Source of the DNA: Bacillota bacterium
GTDB lineage: Bacteria > Bacillota > Negativicutes > Sporomusales > Sporomusaceae
Length of the DNA stretch: 64,000 nucleotides
Assembly: GCA_023388195.1 (NCBI GenBank)
Contig: JAEWGR010000051.1
Span: 18,337-82,336, forward strand
Reading direction: 5' to 3'
The notes beneath the pieces were generated by a model that saw nothing but the letters and a program-made list of their open reading frames with translations, did no database searches and was not told the origin of the DNA. The position numbers and the translations under genes are program-made. Shown in pieces: positions 46,818 to 54,250 of the stretch (position 1 is its first letter; every line of letters starts with the position of its first letter).

Positions 46818-47745
46818 GGCAAAACAACACAGTGAACATGTTACCGGCGTATTGTCTGCAGCCGGCGCGTATTTTTTATGGGGCATACTGCCGGTGTACT
46901 GGAAGCAGCTGTCTTATGTGCCGGCTTATGAGATACTGGCCCATCGTGTGATTTGGTCGTGTGTTTTTATGTTTATAATTTTGCTGGTGACACGGGGTAT
47001 GCGGCAGTTTGCCAATGAAACACTGGCAATTATGCAAAATCCGAAAAAACGCGGCGGCTTGCTTGTGGTTTCGCTGCTGATAAGTGTCAATTGGCTTATC
47101 TATATCTGGGCAGTTAATGAGAACCGTGTTGTGGAAACAAGCCTCGGCTATTATATTAATCCACTTGTCAATGTGCTGTTAGGTATCATCGTCCTTAAGG
47201 AGAGCCAGACTTTATGGCAAAGCATTTCTTTTGTGCTTGCCGCTGCCGGGGTCGCAGTCCTGGCAATAAGCTACGGGACAATTCCCTGGGTGTCAGTGTC
47301 GCTGGCCGTTTCGTTTGCTTTTTATGGTATGTGCAAAAAGATGCTGGCAATCGGCGCTGTAACAGCCACAACCCTGGAGACGCTGCTTGTAACCCCTGCT
47401 GCGCTGCTGTATTTGTTGTATTTAGCCGGTCAGGGCGGTGGTGCTTTTCATTTTGACTCACCCATGACGGCAGCTTTGTTAATGGGGGCCGGGGCCGTAA
47501 CGGCTGTTCCCCTGCTGCTGTTTGCCAGCGGTGCCAACCGCCTGTCGCTCAGTCTGCTGGGTTTTATTCAGTATGTGTCGCCCACAATTACCCTCGCCTT
47601 AGGCGTACTTTTGTATCATGAGCCGTTTACCAGTGCTCACCTCACGGCTTTCAGCCTGATCTGGCTGGCTTTGGCGGTATTCTCACTGGCGAGGACCCGG
47701 TTTTTTGCCACGGCCGAAGGCTGGCTGAAAAAAGCGGCCGCTTGA
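46807..47745 (+). CDS. rarD: RarD-type EamA/DMT transporter
   Basis: A 312-residue, 10-helix drug/metabolite exporter. The N-terminus GVLSAAGAYFLWGILPVYWK and the following LSYVPAYEILAHRVIWS, then INWLIYIWAVN-like (SVNWLIYIWAVNENRVVETS) and LGYYINPLVNVLLG, identify the RarD subgroup. Substrate unknown. GTG 46807 is preferred (weak AAGGCGGCG upstream), coupling it to the previous gene; the frame is open further upstream but overlaps the YczE coding region. The stop codon overlaps the next promoter's -35. Confidence 0.88.
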   Translation: MADKAKQHSEHVTGVLSAAGAYFLWGILPVYWKQLSYVPAYEILAHRVIWSCVFMFIILLVTRGMRQFANETLAIMQNPKKRGGLLVVSLLISVNWLIYIWAVNENRVVETSLGYYINPLVNVLLGIIVLKESQTLWQSISFVLAAAGVAVLAISYGTIPWVSVSLAVSFAFYGMCKKMLAIGAVTATTLETLLVTPAALLYLLYLAGQGGGAFHFDSPMTAALLMGAGAVTAVPLLLFASGANRLSLSLLGFIQYVSPTITLALGVLLYHEPFTSAHLTAFSLIWLALAVFSLARTRFFATAEGWLKKAAA

Positions 47746-47770
47746 CACGGATAATGACTTTACTTATAAT
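47742..47770 (+). promoter_or_regulatory. Consensus sigma-A promoter before a short leader and the [2Fe-2S] gene
   Basis: TTGACA (47742-47747) and TATAAT (47765-47770) with exactly 17 bp between: a perfect consensus. The -35 covers the rarD stop codon. Transcription would start near 47777. Confidence 0.85.
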
Positions 47771-47799
47771 AAAAACAATCAGATTATGTTGTGACGCAG

Positions 47800-47842
47800 A
47801 AGTCGCTTGCCATGGATATCATGGCAAGCGACTTATTATTTT
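47800..47842 (+). terminator. Strong hairpin in the short leader
   Basis: A perfect 15-bp stem (47800-47814, 47820-47834, loop GATAT) followed by ATTATTTT. It terminates rarD and would also truncate most RNA from the consensus promoter just upstream, giving a transcript of about 60-65 bases. Confidence 0.75.
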
Positions 47843-47847
47843 AATCT

Positions 47848-47893
47848 CTTCTGCCGTCGTCCTGAGAACTTGGCACTAGCCAGGTCTTATTAT
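47848..47893 (+). repeat. Dispersed intergenic repeat, copy C
   Basis: CTTCTGCCGTCG, CCTGAGAACTTGGCACTAGC and CAGGTCTTATTAT: this carries the middle of copies A and B and the right half shared with copy D. It ends 7 bases before the GGGGG ribosome site of the next gene. Confidence 0.7.
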
Positions 47894-47911
47894 AAAAAAG
47901 GGGGATTATGT

Positions 47912-48220
47912 ATGAACAAGCCTAAGAGTCATATCTTTGTCTGTACCAGCTCCCGGCCTAACGGCCAGCAGAAAGGGCATTGCCACACAAAAGACGGGGT
48001 CGGGATTGTCATGAAATTTATGGAGGAGATTGAGGAAAGGGAGCTGGGCGGTGAAGTGTTTGTGACAAATACCGGCTGTTTCGGTATTTGCGACAAGGGC
48101 CCGATTGTCGTTGTTTATCCTGATAATGTCTGGTATGGATCTGTATCACCGGCTGATGTCGAAGAGATTATGGAAAATCATATCGAAGGCGGTGTACCGG
48201 TAAAAAGATTGGAAATTTAA
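47912..48220 (+). CDS. [2Fe-2S] thioredoxin-like ferredoxin
   Basis: A 102-residue thioredoxin-fold ferredoxin (NuoE/HydG-C-like). Cluster cysteines: FVCTSSRPNGQQKGHCH and TNTGCFGICDKGP, followed by VVYPDNVWYGSVSPADVEEI, which is typical of the clostridial-type (2Fe-2S) ferredoxin domain. It is probably a small electron carrier; the partner is unknown. ATG 47912 follows AAGGGGG; the frame is open upstream through the repeat, which is rejected. Confidence 0.9.
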   Translation: MNKPKSHIFVCTSSRPNGQQKGHCHTKDGVGIVMKFMEEIEERELGGEVFVTNTGCFGICDKGPIVVVYPDNVWYGSVSPADVEEIMENHIEGGVPVKRLEI

Positions 48221-48257
48221 AAAACCAGAGATATTTCGCAAAAAAAACTGCTAATAG

Positions 48258-48362
48258 TTGACAATAGTAAAAAAAACATGTTAAATTTAAAAAATACAGG
48301 TGTAATAGTGTAATCTTTCGGAAAAATGAGCCTATTTAGATTATTTCTAAATAGGCTTTATT
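48258..48362 (+). promoter_or_regulatory. Promoter and hairpin leader of the liv operon
   Basis: TTGACA (48258-48263), 17-bp spacer, TTAAAT (48281-48286). About 40 bases on, a perfect 12-bp hairpin AGCCTATTTAGA/TCTAAATAGGCT (48329-48340, 48346-48357, loop TTATT) is followed by TTATTTG, which may attenuate transcription into livK. Confidence 0.65.
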
Positions 48363-48443
48363 TGAGGATTGAATTATTTGAAAGGAGGTAAAAATCAGAT
48401 TACTGCAACAGGCATTCAAAGTAGTTATAAAGGAGGAGTTTTT

Positions 48444-49601
48444 ATGAAATTGAGATGGTTAGCCCTGGTTGTGCTGGCGATGTTCGCAACCGTGATTGCT
48501 GGTTGTGGCGCAGCGGGCGATGCTAATGTTATCAAGATCGGCAATGCTGTGGCCCTGACTGGTGACAATTCAACCTGGGGTCAGGCAGAAAAAAATGCAC
48601 TGGAGATGGAAATTGAAAAGATCAATGCCAAAGGCGGTGTATTAGGCAAAAAACTGCAATTGGTGGCTTATGACACCCGGGCTGATGCAACCGAAGGGGT
48701 CAATGTAACCAAGAGATTAATCAGTGATAAAGTGGCAGGCATTATCGGACCGGGGCAAAGCGGTGTGGCTATTGCCATGAGTTCGGTTGCTGAACCGGCC
48801 AAAGTGCCTTTTATTGCCACTTCGGCAACCAACCCGAAAGTGACGGTTGACGATAAGACCAATAAAGTGCGTAAGTATGCGTTCCGCACCTGTTTTATTG
48901 ATCCCTTTCAGGGAACGGTGGCGGCCCAGTTTGCTGCCAAGGAGCTGAAGGTTACCACTGCCGCCATTGTATATGATGTAGGCTCCGACTACTCTGCCTG
49001 GCTTGGCAAATATTTTACTGCTGAGTTTGAAAAGCAGGGCGGAAAAATTGTCGCTAATGAGGCTTTTCGCTCCGGCGAGCTTGATTACCGCGCCATATTA
49101 GGCAAAATCAAGGGAACAAACCCTGAAGTCATCTTTATTCCTACCATGCAGAAAGAGGCGGCGCTGGTGATGAAACAGGCTGCTGACCTTGGTATTAAAA
49201 CGAAGTTTGTCGGTGGCGACGGCTGGGGCAGCCCTGATTTAATCACTCTTGGCGGCTCGGCCGTAGAGGGTTCTTATTTTGTAAACCTGGCCAGTATGGA
49301 TGATCCTGATATCCAAAACTTTATTAAAGAGTATCAGGCAAAATATAAAGCCGACCCGATCATGCCCAACCCGGTTATGGCCATTGATGCCCTATACGCG
49401 CTGATTGACGCTATGAATAAAACCAATAGTGCCGATCCGGTGAAAATAGCGGAACAACTGGAGAAGACCAAAGATCTGCCGGTATTAAGCGGTAAACTGA
49501 CAATTGATCCTAATACCCATGATCCGTTGAATAAGCCGGCCATCATCCAGGAAGTTAAAGATGGCAAATTCATCTTTAAATCCAAATTTGTTACCCAGTA
49601 A
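48444..49601 (+). CDS. livK: Branched-chain amino acid ABC transporter, substrate-binding lipoprotein
   Basis: A 385-residue periplasmic-binding protein. Lipobox VIAGC places the lipidated Cys at about residue 21. The mature fold is LivJ/K-like: KIGNAVALTGDNSTWGQAEK, EKINAKGGVLGKKLQLVAYD and VAGIIGPGQSGVAIAMSSVA. ATG 48444 follows GGAGGAG. Ligand: branched-chain or other hydrophobic amino acids; the PLP lyase at the end of the operon leaves methionine open. Confidence 0.93.
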   Translation: MKLRWLALVVLAMFATVIAGCGAAGDANVIKIGNAVALTGDNSTWGQAEKNALEMEIEKINAKGGVLGKKLQLVAYDTRADATEGVNVTKRLISDKVAGIIGPGQSGVAIAMSSVAEPAKVPFIATSATNPKVTVDDKTNKVRKYAFRTCFIDPFQGTVAAQFAAKELKVTTAAIVYDVGSDYSAWLGKYFTAEFEKQGGKIVANEAFRSGELDYRAILGKIKGTNPEVIFIPTMQKEAALVMKQAADLGIKTKFVGGDGWGSPDLITLGGSAVEGSYFVNLASMDDPDIQNFIKEYQAKYKADPIMPNPVMAIDALYALIDAMNKTNSADPVKIAEQLEKTKDLPVLSGKLTIDPNTHDPLNKPAIIQEVKDGKFIFKSKFVTQ

Positions 49602-49613
49602 CCTGGCATGCAG

Positions 49614-49646
49614 GACGGCGCGGGATTCATTCCCCCGCCGTCTTTA
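49614..49646 (+). terminator. Hairpin between livK and livH
   Basis: A near-perfect 12-bp stem GACGGCGCGGGA/TCCCCCGCCGTC (49614-49625, 49631-49642) followed by TTTAAAT. Partial termination here would make the binding protein more abundant than the permease. Confidence 0.7.
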
Positions 49647-49666
49647 AATACTTAAGGAGATGGCGC

Positions 49667-50542
49667 ATGATGTTCATACAAACACTGGTTACAGGCCTCG
49701 CTATCGGCGGTATATACGCACTTATGGCAGTTGGCTACTCCCTGGTATTCAGCATCCTGAATTTCAGTAACTTTGCCTATGGCTCAATTATTATGCTAGG
49801 GGCGTACATTGGCTATTTCCTGTTAATGGAAATGGGCGTGCCGGTATACCTGGCCATTGCCGGTTCTATTGCCGGGGCTGCAGTTTTATGTTTATTAAAT
49901 GAGCGGTTAGCCTACAGTACACTGCGCAAACGCAATGCGCCTTCCCTGTATTTCATGATTAGTGCAATGGGAACCTCCATCTTTCTGGAGAATTTCGTCT
50001 ATGCAACGATTGGTTCCAGATTCTATGCTTTTCCGGAAGTTCTGACACAGCAGAATTTTAGTTTTGGCGGGGTCTCAATCGGCATGCTGGATGTTTTTGC
50101 CATTGTCTTTTCTTTTATAGCCATCTATGGGCTGCATTACTTTTTACAAAACAGCAGAACCGGTATCGCTATCAGGGCGGCCTCGTACGATATGCAGGTC
50201 AGCGAGCTGAACGGTGTTAATATTACGAGGACGATTGGCTGGGTTTTTTTGCTGGCCGGGGCCCTGGCCGGGATTTCCGGCATGTTTTTGGGTATGAAAT
50301 ATATGGTCTACCCCACCATGGGCTGGATTACCAATAAGGCCTATATTGCCGCCGTTATTGGCGGGCTGGGCAGTTTGCCGGGTGCCGTAGTCGGCGGGCT
50401 GCTGCTGGGAGTCCTGGAAACCTTTGTATCGGCCTATGTATCGTCGGTTGTGCGTGATGTATTCAGCTTTTCGCTGCTGGTCGTACTGCTGTTGGTGCTG
50501 CCAACAGGTCTTTTCGGCAAATTTCTTGAGGAAAAGGTATAG
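49667..50542 (+). CDS. livH: Branched-chain amino acid ABC transporter permease LivH
   Basis: A 291-residue permease with about 8 helices. It begins TLVTGLAIGGIYALMAVGYS and LVFSILNFSNFAYG, the LivH hallmark, and has AAVIGGLGSLPGAVVGGLLL (the EAA-like cytoplasmic loop) near the end. ATG 49667 (or the next codon) follows AAGGAG. Confidence 0.96.
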   Translation: MMFIQTLVTGLAIGGIYALMAVGYSLVFSILNFSNFAYGSIIMLGAYIGYFLLMEMGVPVYLAIAGSIAGAAVLCLLNERLAYSTLRKRNAPSLYFMISAMGTSIFLENFVYATIGSRFYAFPEVLTQQNFSFGGVSIGMLDVFAIVFSFIAIYGLHYFLQNSRTGIAIRAASYDMQVSELNGVNITRTIGWVFLLAGALAGISGMFLGMKYMVYPTMGWITNKAYIAAVIGGLGSLPGAVVGGLLLGVLETFVSAYVSSVVRDVFSFSLLVVLLLVLPTGLFGKFLEEKV

Positions 50543-50547
50543 CAGAG

Positions 50548-51408
50548 ATGGCAGAATATATTAGCGGGGTTATAACTTTCAGCCTGATTTACGTCATTGC
50601 TACCGTCGGGCTGGCTATTTTCACCGGCTTTACCGGCCTCTTTTCTTTAGGGCATGCGGCTTTTTTTGCTGTTGGTGCCTATACAGCCAGTATTCTTACC
50701 TATTTTTATGATGTCAATTATTATCTGGCCCTGGTGGCCGGTATGGCTATGGCCGCAGTGGTGGGGACCATCATTGGCTATCCTACGCTGCGGGCCAAGC
50801 TGCGCAGTGATTACTTTGCGATTGCGACCCTGGGGTTTGGTGAAGCGGTCCGGGTATTGCTGGAAAATCTTGAAATTACCCAGGGCGCGCGCGGGCTTCC
50901 CGGTATTGCCAATGAAACAACACTGACCGTGGTGGTGGTGGCCACGATTCTGGTCATCTGGGTGGCCCGGAATTTTGTTTACTCCCGGTATGGACGGGCT
51001 GCCATTGCGGTGCGGGAGGACTTTGTTGCTGCTGAGATGATGGGCATTAATCTGTTTCAGGTACGGATGCGCTCCCTGTTGTTTAGTGCGATGACTGCCG
51101 GTTTGGCCGGCGGCTTGTTTGCCCATTATGTTTCGTTCATTCAGCCAGGCATGTTTACTGCCTATTTGTCGACCCAGCTGACAGCCAGTGTTGTCGCCGG
51201 CGGTATGGGCAGCATTACCGGGCCTGTTGTTGCCGCCGTACTGTTTGTGGCTATCCCGGAAGCGCTCCGGGTGGCCAGTATGTGGCGGCTGGTGGCCTAT
51301 GGCTTCCTGCTGGTGGCGATTATGGTATTCAGGCCACAGGGCTTGTTTGGGTATAAAGAGATCTCCCTGCACAGTTTTCGCCGCTTGTTTAGAAAAGAGG
51401 TGTCCTGA
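50548..51408 (+). CDS. livM: Branched-chain amino acid ABC transporter permease LivM
   Basis: A 286-residue permease starting 5 bases after livH. LFSLGHAAFFAVGAYTASIL and SDYFAIATLGFGEAVRVLLE, then GGMGSITGPVVAAVLFV, are LivM signatures. Its TGA overlaps the livG ATG by one base. Confidence 0.96.
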   Translation: MAEYISGVITFSLIYVIATVGLAIFTGFTGLFSLGHAAFFAVGAYTASILTYFYDVNYYLALVAGMAMAAVVGTIIGYPTLRAKLRSDYFAIATLGFGEAVRVLLENLEITQGARGLPGIANETTLTVVVVATILVIWVARNFVYSRYGRAAIAVREDFVAAEMMGINLFQVRMRSLLFSAMTAGLAGGLFAHYVSFIQPGMFTAYLSTQLTASVVAGGMGSITGPVVAAVLFVAIPEALRVASMWRLVAYGFLLVAIMVFRPQGLFGYKEISLHSFRRLFRKEVS

Positions 51409-52187
51409 TGAATCTGCTTGAGTTACAGAGAGTAAGCAAGGCCTTTGGCGGGATCATGGCCTGCCGTGATGTCAGTTTTGCCACTAAACAAGGACAAATC
51501 ATGGGTTTGATCGGACCGAACGGGGCCGGAAAAACCACGATGTTCAACCTCATTACCGGCGTGTACGCACCTACCGGCGGCAGTATCCTGTTTCAGGGAC
51601 AGGAGCTTGCCGGTATGGAGCCTGATGGGGTTGTGAGCCGGGGGATAGCCCGGACTTTTCAGAATATCCGCTTATTCCGGAACCTGTCTGTGCTGGACAA
51701 TGTCTGTATTGCTGTTGATAAACATGTCAAATATTCATTTGCGACCTCCCTGCTCAGACTGCCGTATATACTGAAACGGGAACAGGAGATACGGGAGCAG
51801 GCCCTGGCGTATTTAGCTGAAGTCGGACTTGCCGACAAAGCCGGGGTACAGGCGGACAGCCTGCCTTACGGCCTGCAGCGCAAGCTGGAGATTGCCCGGG
51901 CGCTGGCCTTGCGGCCCAAGCTGTTATTGCTGGATGAACCGGCAGCCGGAATGAATCCGGAGGAGTCGCTGGATTTGGCCAAACTGATTCGCCGGCTTCA
52001 TCAGCGGCACAACCTGACCATATTATTGATCGAACATCATATGGATGTTGTGATGGAGCTTTGTGATTCTATTTTTGTGCTTAATTTTGGCCTGAAGCTG
52101 GCAGAAGGAACCGCGCAGGCTATTCAAACCAATCCTGACGTACTCAAGGCTTATCTCGGGGAGGGGTATAAACGTGTTAGAAGTTAG
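51408..52187 (+). CDS. livG: Branched-chain amino acid ABC transporter ATPase LivG
   Basis: A 259-residue ABC ATPase. Walker A GPNGAGKTT, Q-loop region VSRGIARTFQNIRLF, a signature-like SLPYGLQRKLEIARAL, Walker B LLLLDEPAAGMNPEE and switch His in LLIEHHMDVVMELCD. It ends 14 bases inside livF. Confidence 0.97.
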   Translation: MNLLELQRVSKAFGGIMACRDVSFATKQGQIMGLIGPNGAGKTTMFNLITGVYAPTGGSILFQGQELAGMEPDGVVSRGIARTFQNIRLFRNLSVLDNVCIAVDKHVKYSFATSLLRLPYILKREQEIREQALAYLAEVGLADKAGVQADSLPYGLQRKLEIARALALRPKLLLLDEPAAGMNPEESLDLAKLIRRLHQRHNLTILLIEHHMDVVMELCDSIFVLNFGLKLAEGTAQAIQTNPDVLKAYLGEGYKRVRS

Positions 52188-52881
52188 CGGCTTAAACGTG
52201 AAATATGGGCAAATCCATGCTCTCCGCGATGTGACCCTGACCGTACCGGCCGGCCGGATTGTGGCCGTGATCGGCGCCAACGGCGCCGGCAAATCCACGC
52301 TGATGATGACCCTGGCCGGCCTTTTGCAGCCGGCGAGCGGCACCATCGTTTATGAAGGCCGGCCTTTATCCCGTAAAGCCTATGAGATTGTCGGCCAGGG
52401 GGTATGCCTGGTCCCGGAGCGGCGGCGCCTCTATGCCAACCTTACTGTTAAAGAAAATTTGTTGATGGGGGCTTTTCTTCGCCGGGATAAAGCCGGTATC
52501 CAGGCTGATCTGGAAAAGATGTACCAGCTCTTTCCGATCATGCAGGAACGGCTCAAACAATATGCCGGGACATTAAGCGGCGGTGAACAGCAGATGGTGG
52601 CAATCGCCCGGGGCCTGATGTCCCGTCCGCGCTTACTGCTCCTGGATGAACCGTCACTGGGACTGGCGCCGCTGATGGTTGCCAATATGTTTGCGGTTAT
52701 CCGCGGCATCCGGGAGCAGGGAACTACGATCCTGCTGGCAGAGCAAAATGCCTTTGAGGCGCTGGAGATGGCGGATGAGGCTTTTGTCCTGGAAACAGGC
52801 CGGGTGATTCTGTCCGGGTCCGGTAAGGCTTTGATCGATGATCCGCTGGTGCAAAAAGCCTATTTGGGCATAACTCACTAA
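52174..52881 (+). CDS. livF: Branched-chain amino acid ABC transporter ATPase LivF
   Basis: A 235-residue ABC ATPase. Walker A GANGAGKST, signature LSGGEQQMVAIARGL, Walker B LLLLDEPSLGLAP, then the LivF-typical LLAEQNAFEALEMAD. GTG 52174 is preceded by GGGGAGGGG within livG. Confidence 0.97.
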   Translation: MLEVSGLNVKYGQIHALRDVTLTVPAGRIVAVIGANGAGKSTLMMTLAGLLQPASGTIVYEGRPLSRKAYEIVGQGVCLVPERRRLYANLTVKENLLMGAFLRRDKAGIQADLEKMYQLFPIMQERLKQYAGTLSGGEQQMVAIARGLMSRPRLLLLDEPSLGLAPLMVANMFAVIRGIREQGTTILLAEQNAFEALEMADEAFVLETGRVILSGSGKALIDDPLVQKAYLGITH

Positions 52882-52898
52882 TTTTGGAGGCAGGAATC

Positions 52899-54032
52899 AT
52901 GCATATTGATACGTTACTTATTCACGGTGATGAGGGCGACCGGACTACCGGTGCCGCCAGCACCCCGATCTATCAGGCATCAAGTTTCAGGCACCATACT
53001 GTCGGCCAGGAAGGCGGCTATCAGTATTCGCGGGGCGGCAATCCGACCAGGCATGCGCTGGAAAAGCACATGGCGCTGCTGGAAGGCGGTTGCCGGGGGT
53101 TTGCGTTTGGGTCGGGAATGGCAGCGATAACGGCAGTATTTAATTTATTCAAGACAGGCGATCATATTATTGCCAGCCGTAATCTGTATGGCGGCACCTC
53201 CCGGGTTCTTGACAGGGTTTTCAGCCGTTTTGGGCTTACTGTTTCGTATGTCGATTTTGGCAGCCTGGCCGGGCTGGCAGCGGCCATTACGCCGGCAACT
53301 AAGGCCCTGGTTATCGAGACACCGTCCAATCCTACCCTGATGGTGACAGATATTCGCGGCGTTGCTGCCCTGGCCCGGCAACACGGCCTGTTAACCATTG
53401 CCGACAATACCTTTATGTCACCGTATCTGCAGCAGCCACTGCAGCTGGGAGTAGATATTGTTATCCACAGCGCTACCAAGTTTATTGGCGGCCACAGCGA
53501 TGTGCTGGCCGGCGTGGTAGTGGTGAAAGAGGCTCAATTGGCAGATGACCTGCACTTTGTGCAAAATTCTACCGGTGGTGTTTTGGGCCCGTTTGATTCC
53601 TGGCTGCTGCTGCGGGGGCTGAAAACTCTGGGGTTACGAATGGACAGGCAGTCGCAAAATGCCGGGATACTGGCTGCCTGGCTCCGGCAGCGGCCAGAGG
53701 TTAAGAAAGTATATTACCTGGGTTTTGCCGACCATCCCGGCTACGCATTGCACCAAAGTCAGGCCCGGGGTACCGGTAATGTGGTGGCCTTTGATGTCGG
53801 TGACGCCGAACTGGCCCGCCATATTCTGGGCAGTCTCAAATTTTGCCTGTTAGCCGATAGTCTTGGCGGGGTCGAGACAATGGTAAACCTGTCTGATATT
53901 ATGTCCCATGGGTCAGTGCCGGCGGAGCGAAAATTGCAGATGGGCATTACCCCCAGTCTGATCCGGCTGTCGGTCGGCATTGAAGATCCGGCCGATATTA
54001 TCGCTGACTTTGAACAGGCTATGAGCCGGTGA
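52899..54032 (+). CDS. Cys/Met-metabolism PLP-dependent enzyme (methionine gamma-lyase or cystathionine lyase/synthase type)
   Basis: A 377-residue fold-type I PLP enzyme. HIDTLLIHGDEGDRTTGAAS opens the protein, the PLP phosphate site is YQYSRGGNPTRHALEKHMA, and the Schiff-base lysine is in HSATKFIGGHSDVLAGVVV. Substrate-loop residues that separate methionine gamma-lyase (an active-site Cys) from cystathionine enzymes are not decisive to me. It follows livF by 17 bases with GGAGG, so it is co-transcribed with the amino-acid importer, which favours catabolism of an imported amino acid. An ORF start at TTG 52884 is less likely than ATG 52899. Confidence 0.88.
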   Translation: MHIDTLLIHGDEGDRTTGAASTPIYQASSFRHHTVGQEGGYQYSRGGNPTRHALEKHMALLEGGCRGFAFGSGMAAITAVFNLFKTGDHIIASRNLYGGTSRVLDRVFSRFGLTVSYVDFGSLAGLAAAITPATKALVIETPSNPTLMVTDIRGVAALARQHGLLTIADNTFMSPYLQQPLQLGVDIVIHSATKFIGGHSDVLAGVVVVKEAQLADDLHFVQNSTGGVLGPFDSWLLLRGLKTLGLRMDRQSQNAGILAAWLRQRPEVKKVYYLGFADHPGYALHQSQARGTGNVVAFDVGDAELARHILGSLKFCLLADSLGGVETMVNLSDIMSHGSVPAERKLQMGITPSLIRLSVGIEDPADIIADFEQAMSR

Positions 54033-54041
54033 CCTGTATAG

Positions 54042-54073
54042 ACTGCCAGGGCGAATTTCGCCTGGCAGTTTTT
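54042..54073 (+). terminator. Rho-independent terminator of the liv operon
   Basis: ACTGCCAGG/CCTGGCAGT with inner CG/CG (54042-54069), then TTTT. Confidence 0.9.
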
Positions 54074-54109
54074 CTATCTACCGGGAGTTATAACAAATTC
54101 TGTGGATGT

Positions 54110-54184
54110 AAGAACGACTATACCCAAAGGCACAGGCGGCTTCTGCCAGCGTTCTGAGGGACCTGGCCCAAGATGAGTCTTATG
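54110..54184 (+). repeat. Dispersed intergenic repeat, copy B
   Basis: AAGAACGACTATACCCAAAG, then CACAGGCGGCTTCTGCC, TTCTGAGGGAC and GAGTCTTAT. It matches copy A over its left 50 bases and copies C/D at its right end. A TATAAT at 54214-54219 just after it may be the topB promoter -10. Confidence 0.75.
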
Positions 54185-54250
54185 TTATGCTTTAAAAACT
54201 GCCAGTTTACGGGTATAATAATAGCTATATTATTTTTAGTGAGGTCGTAA

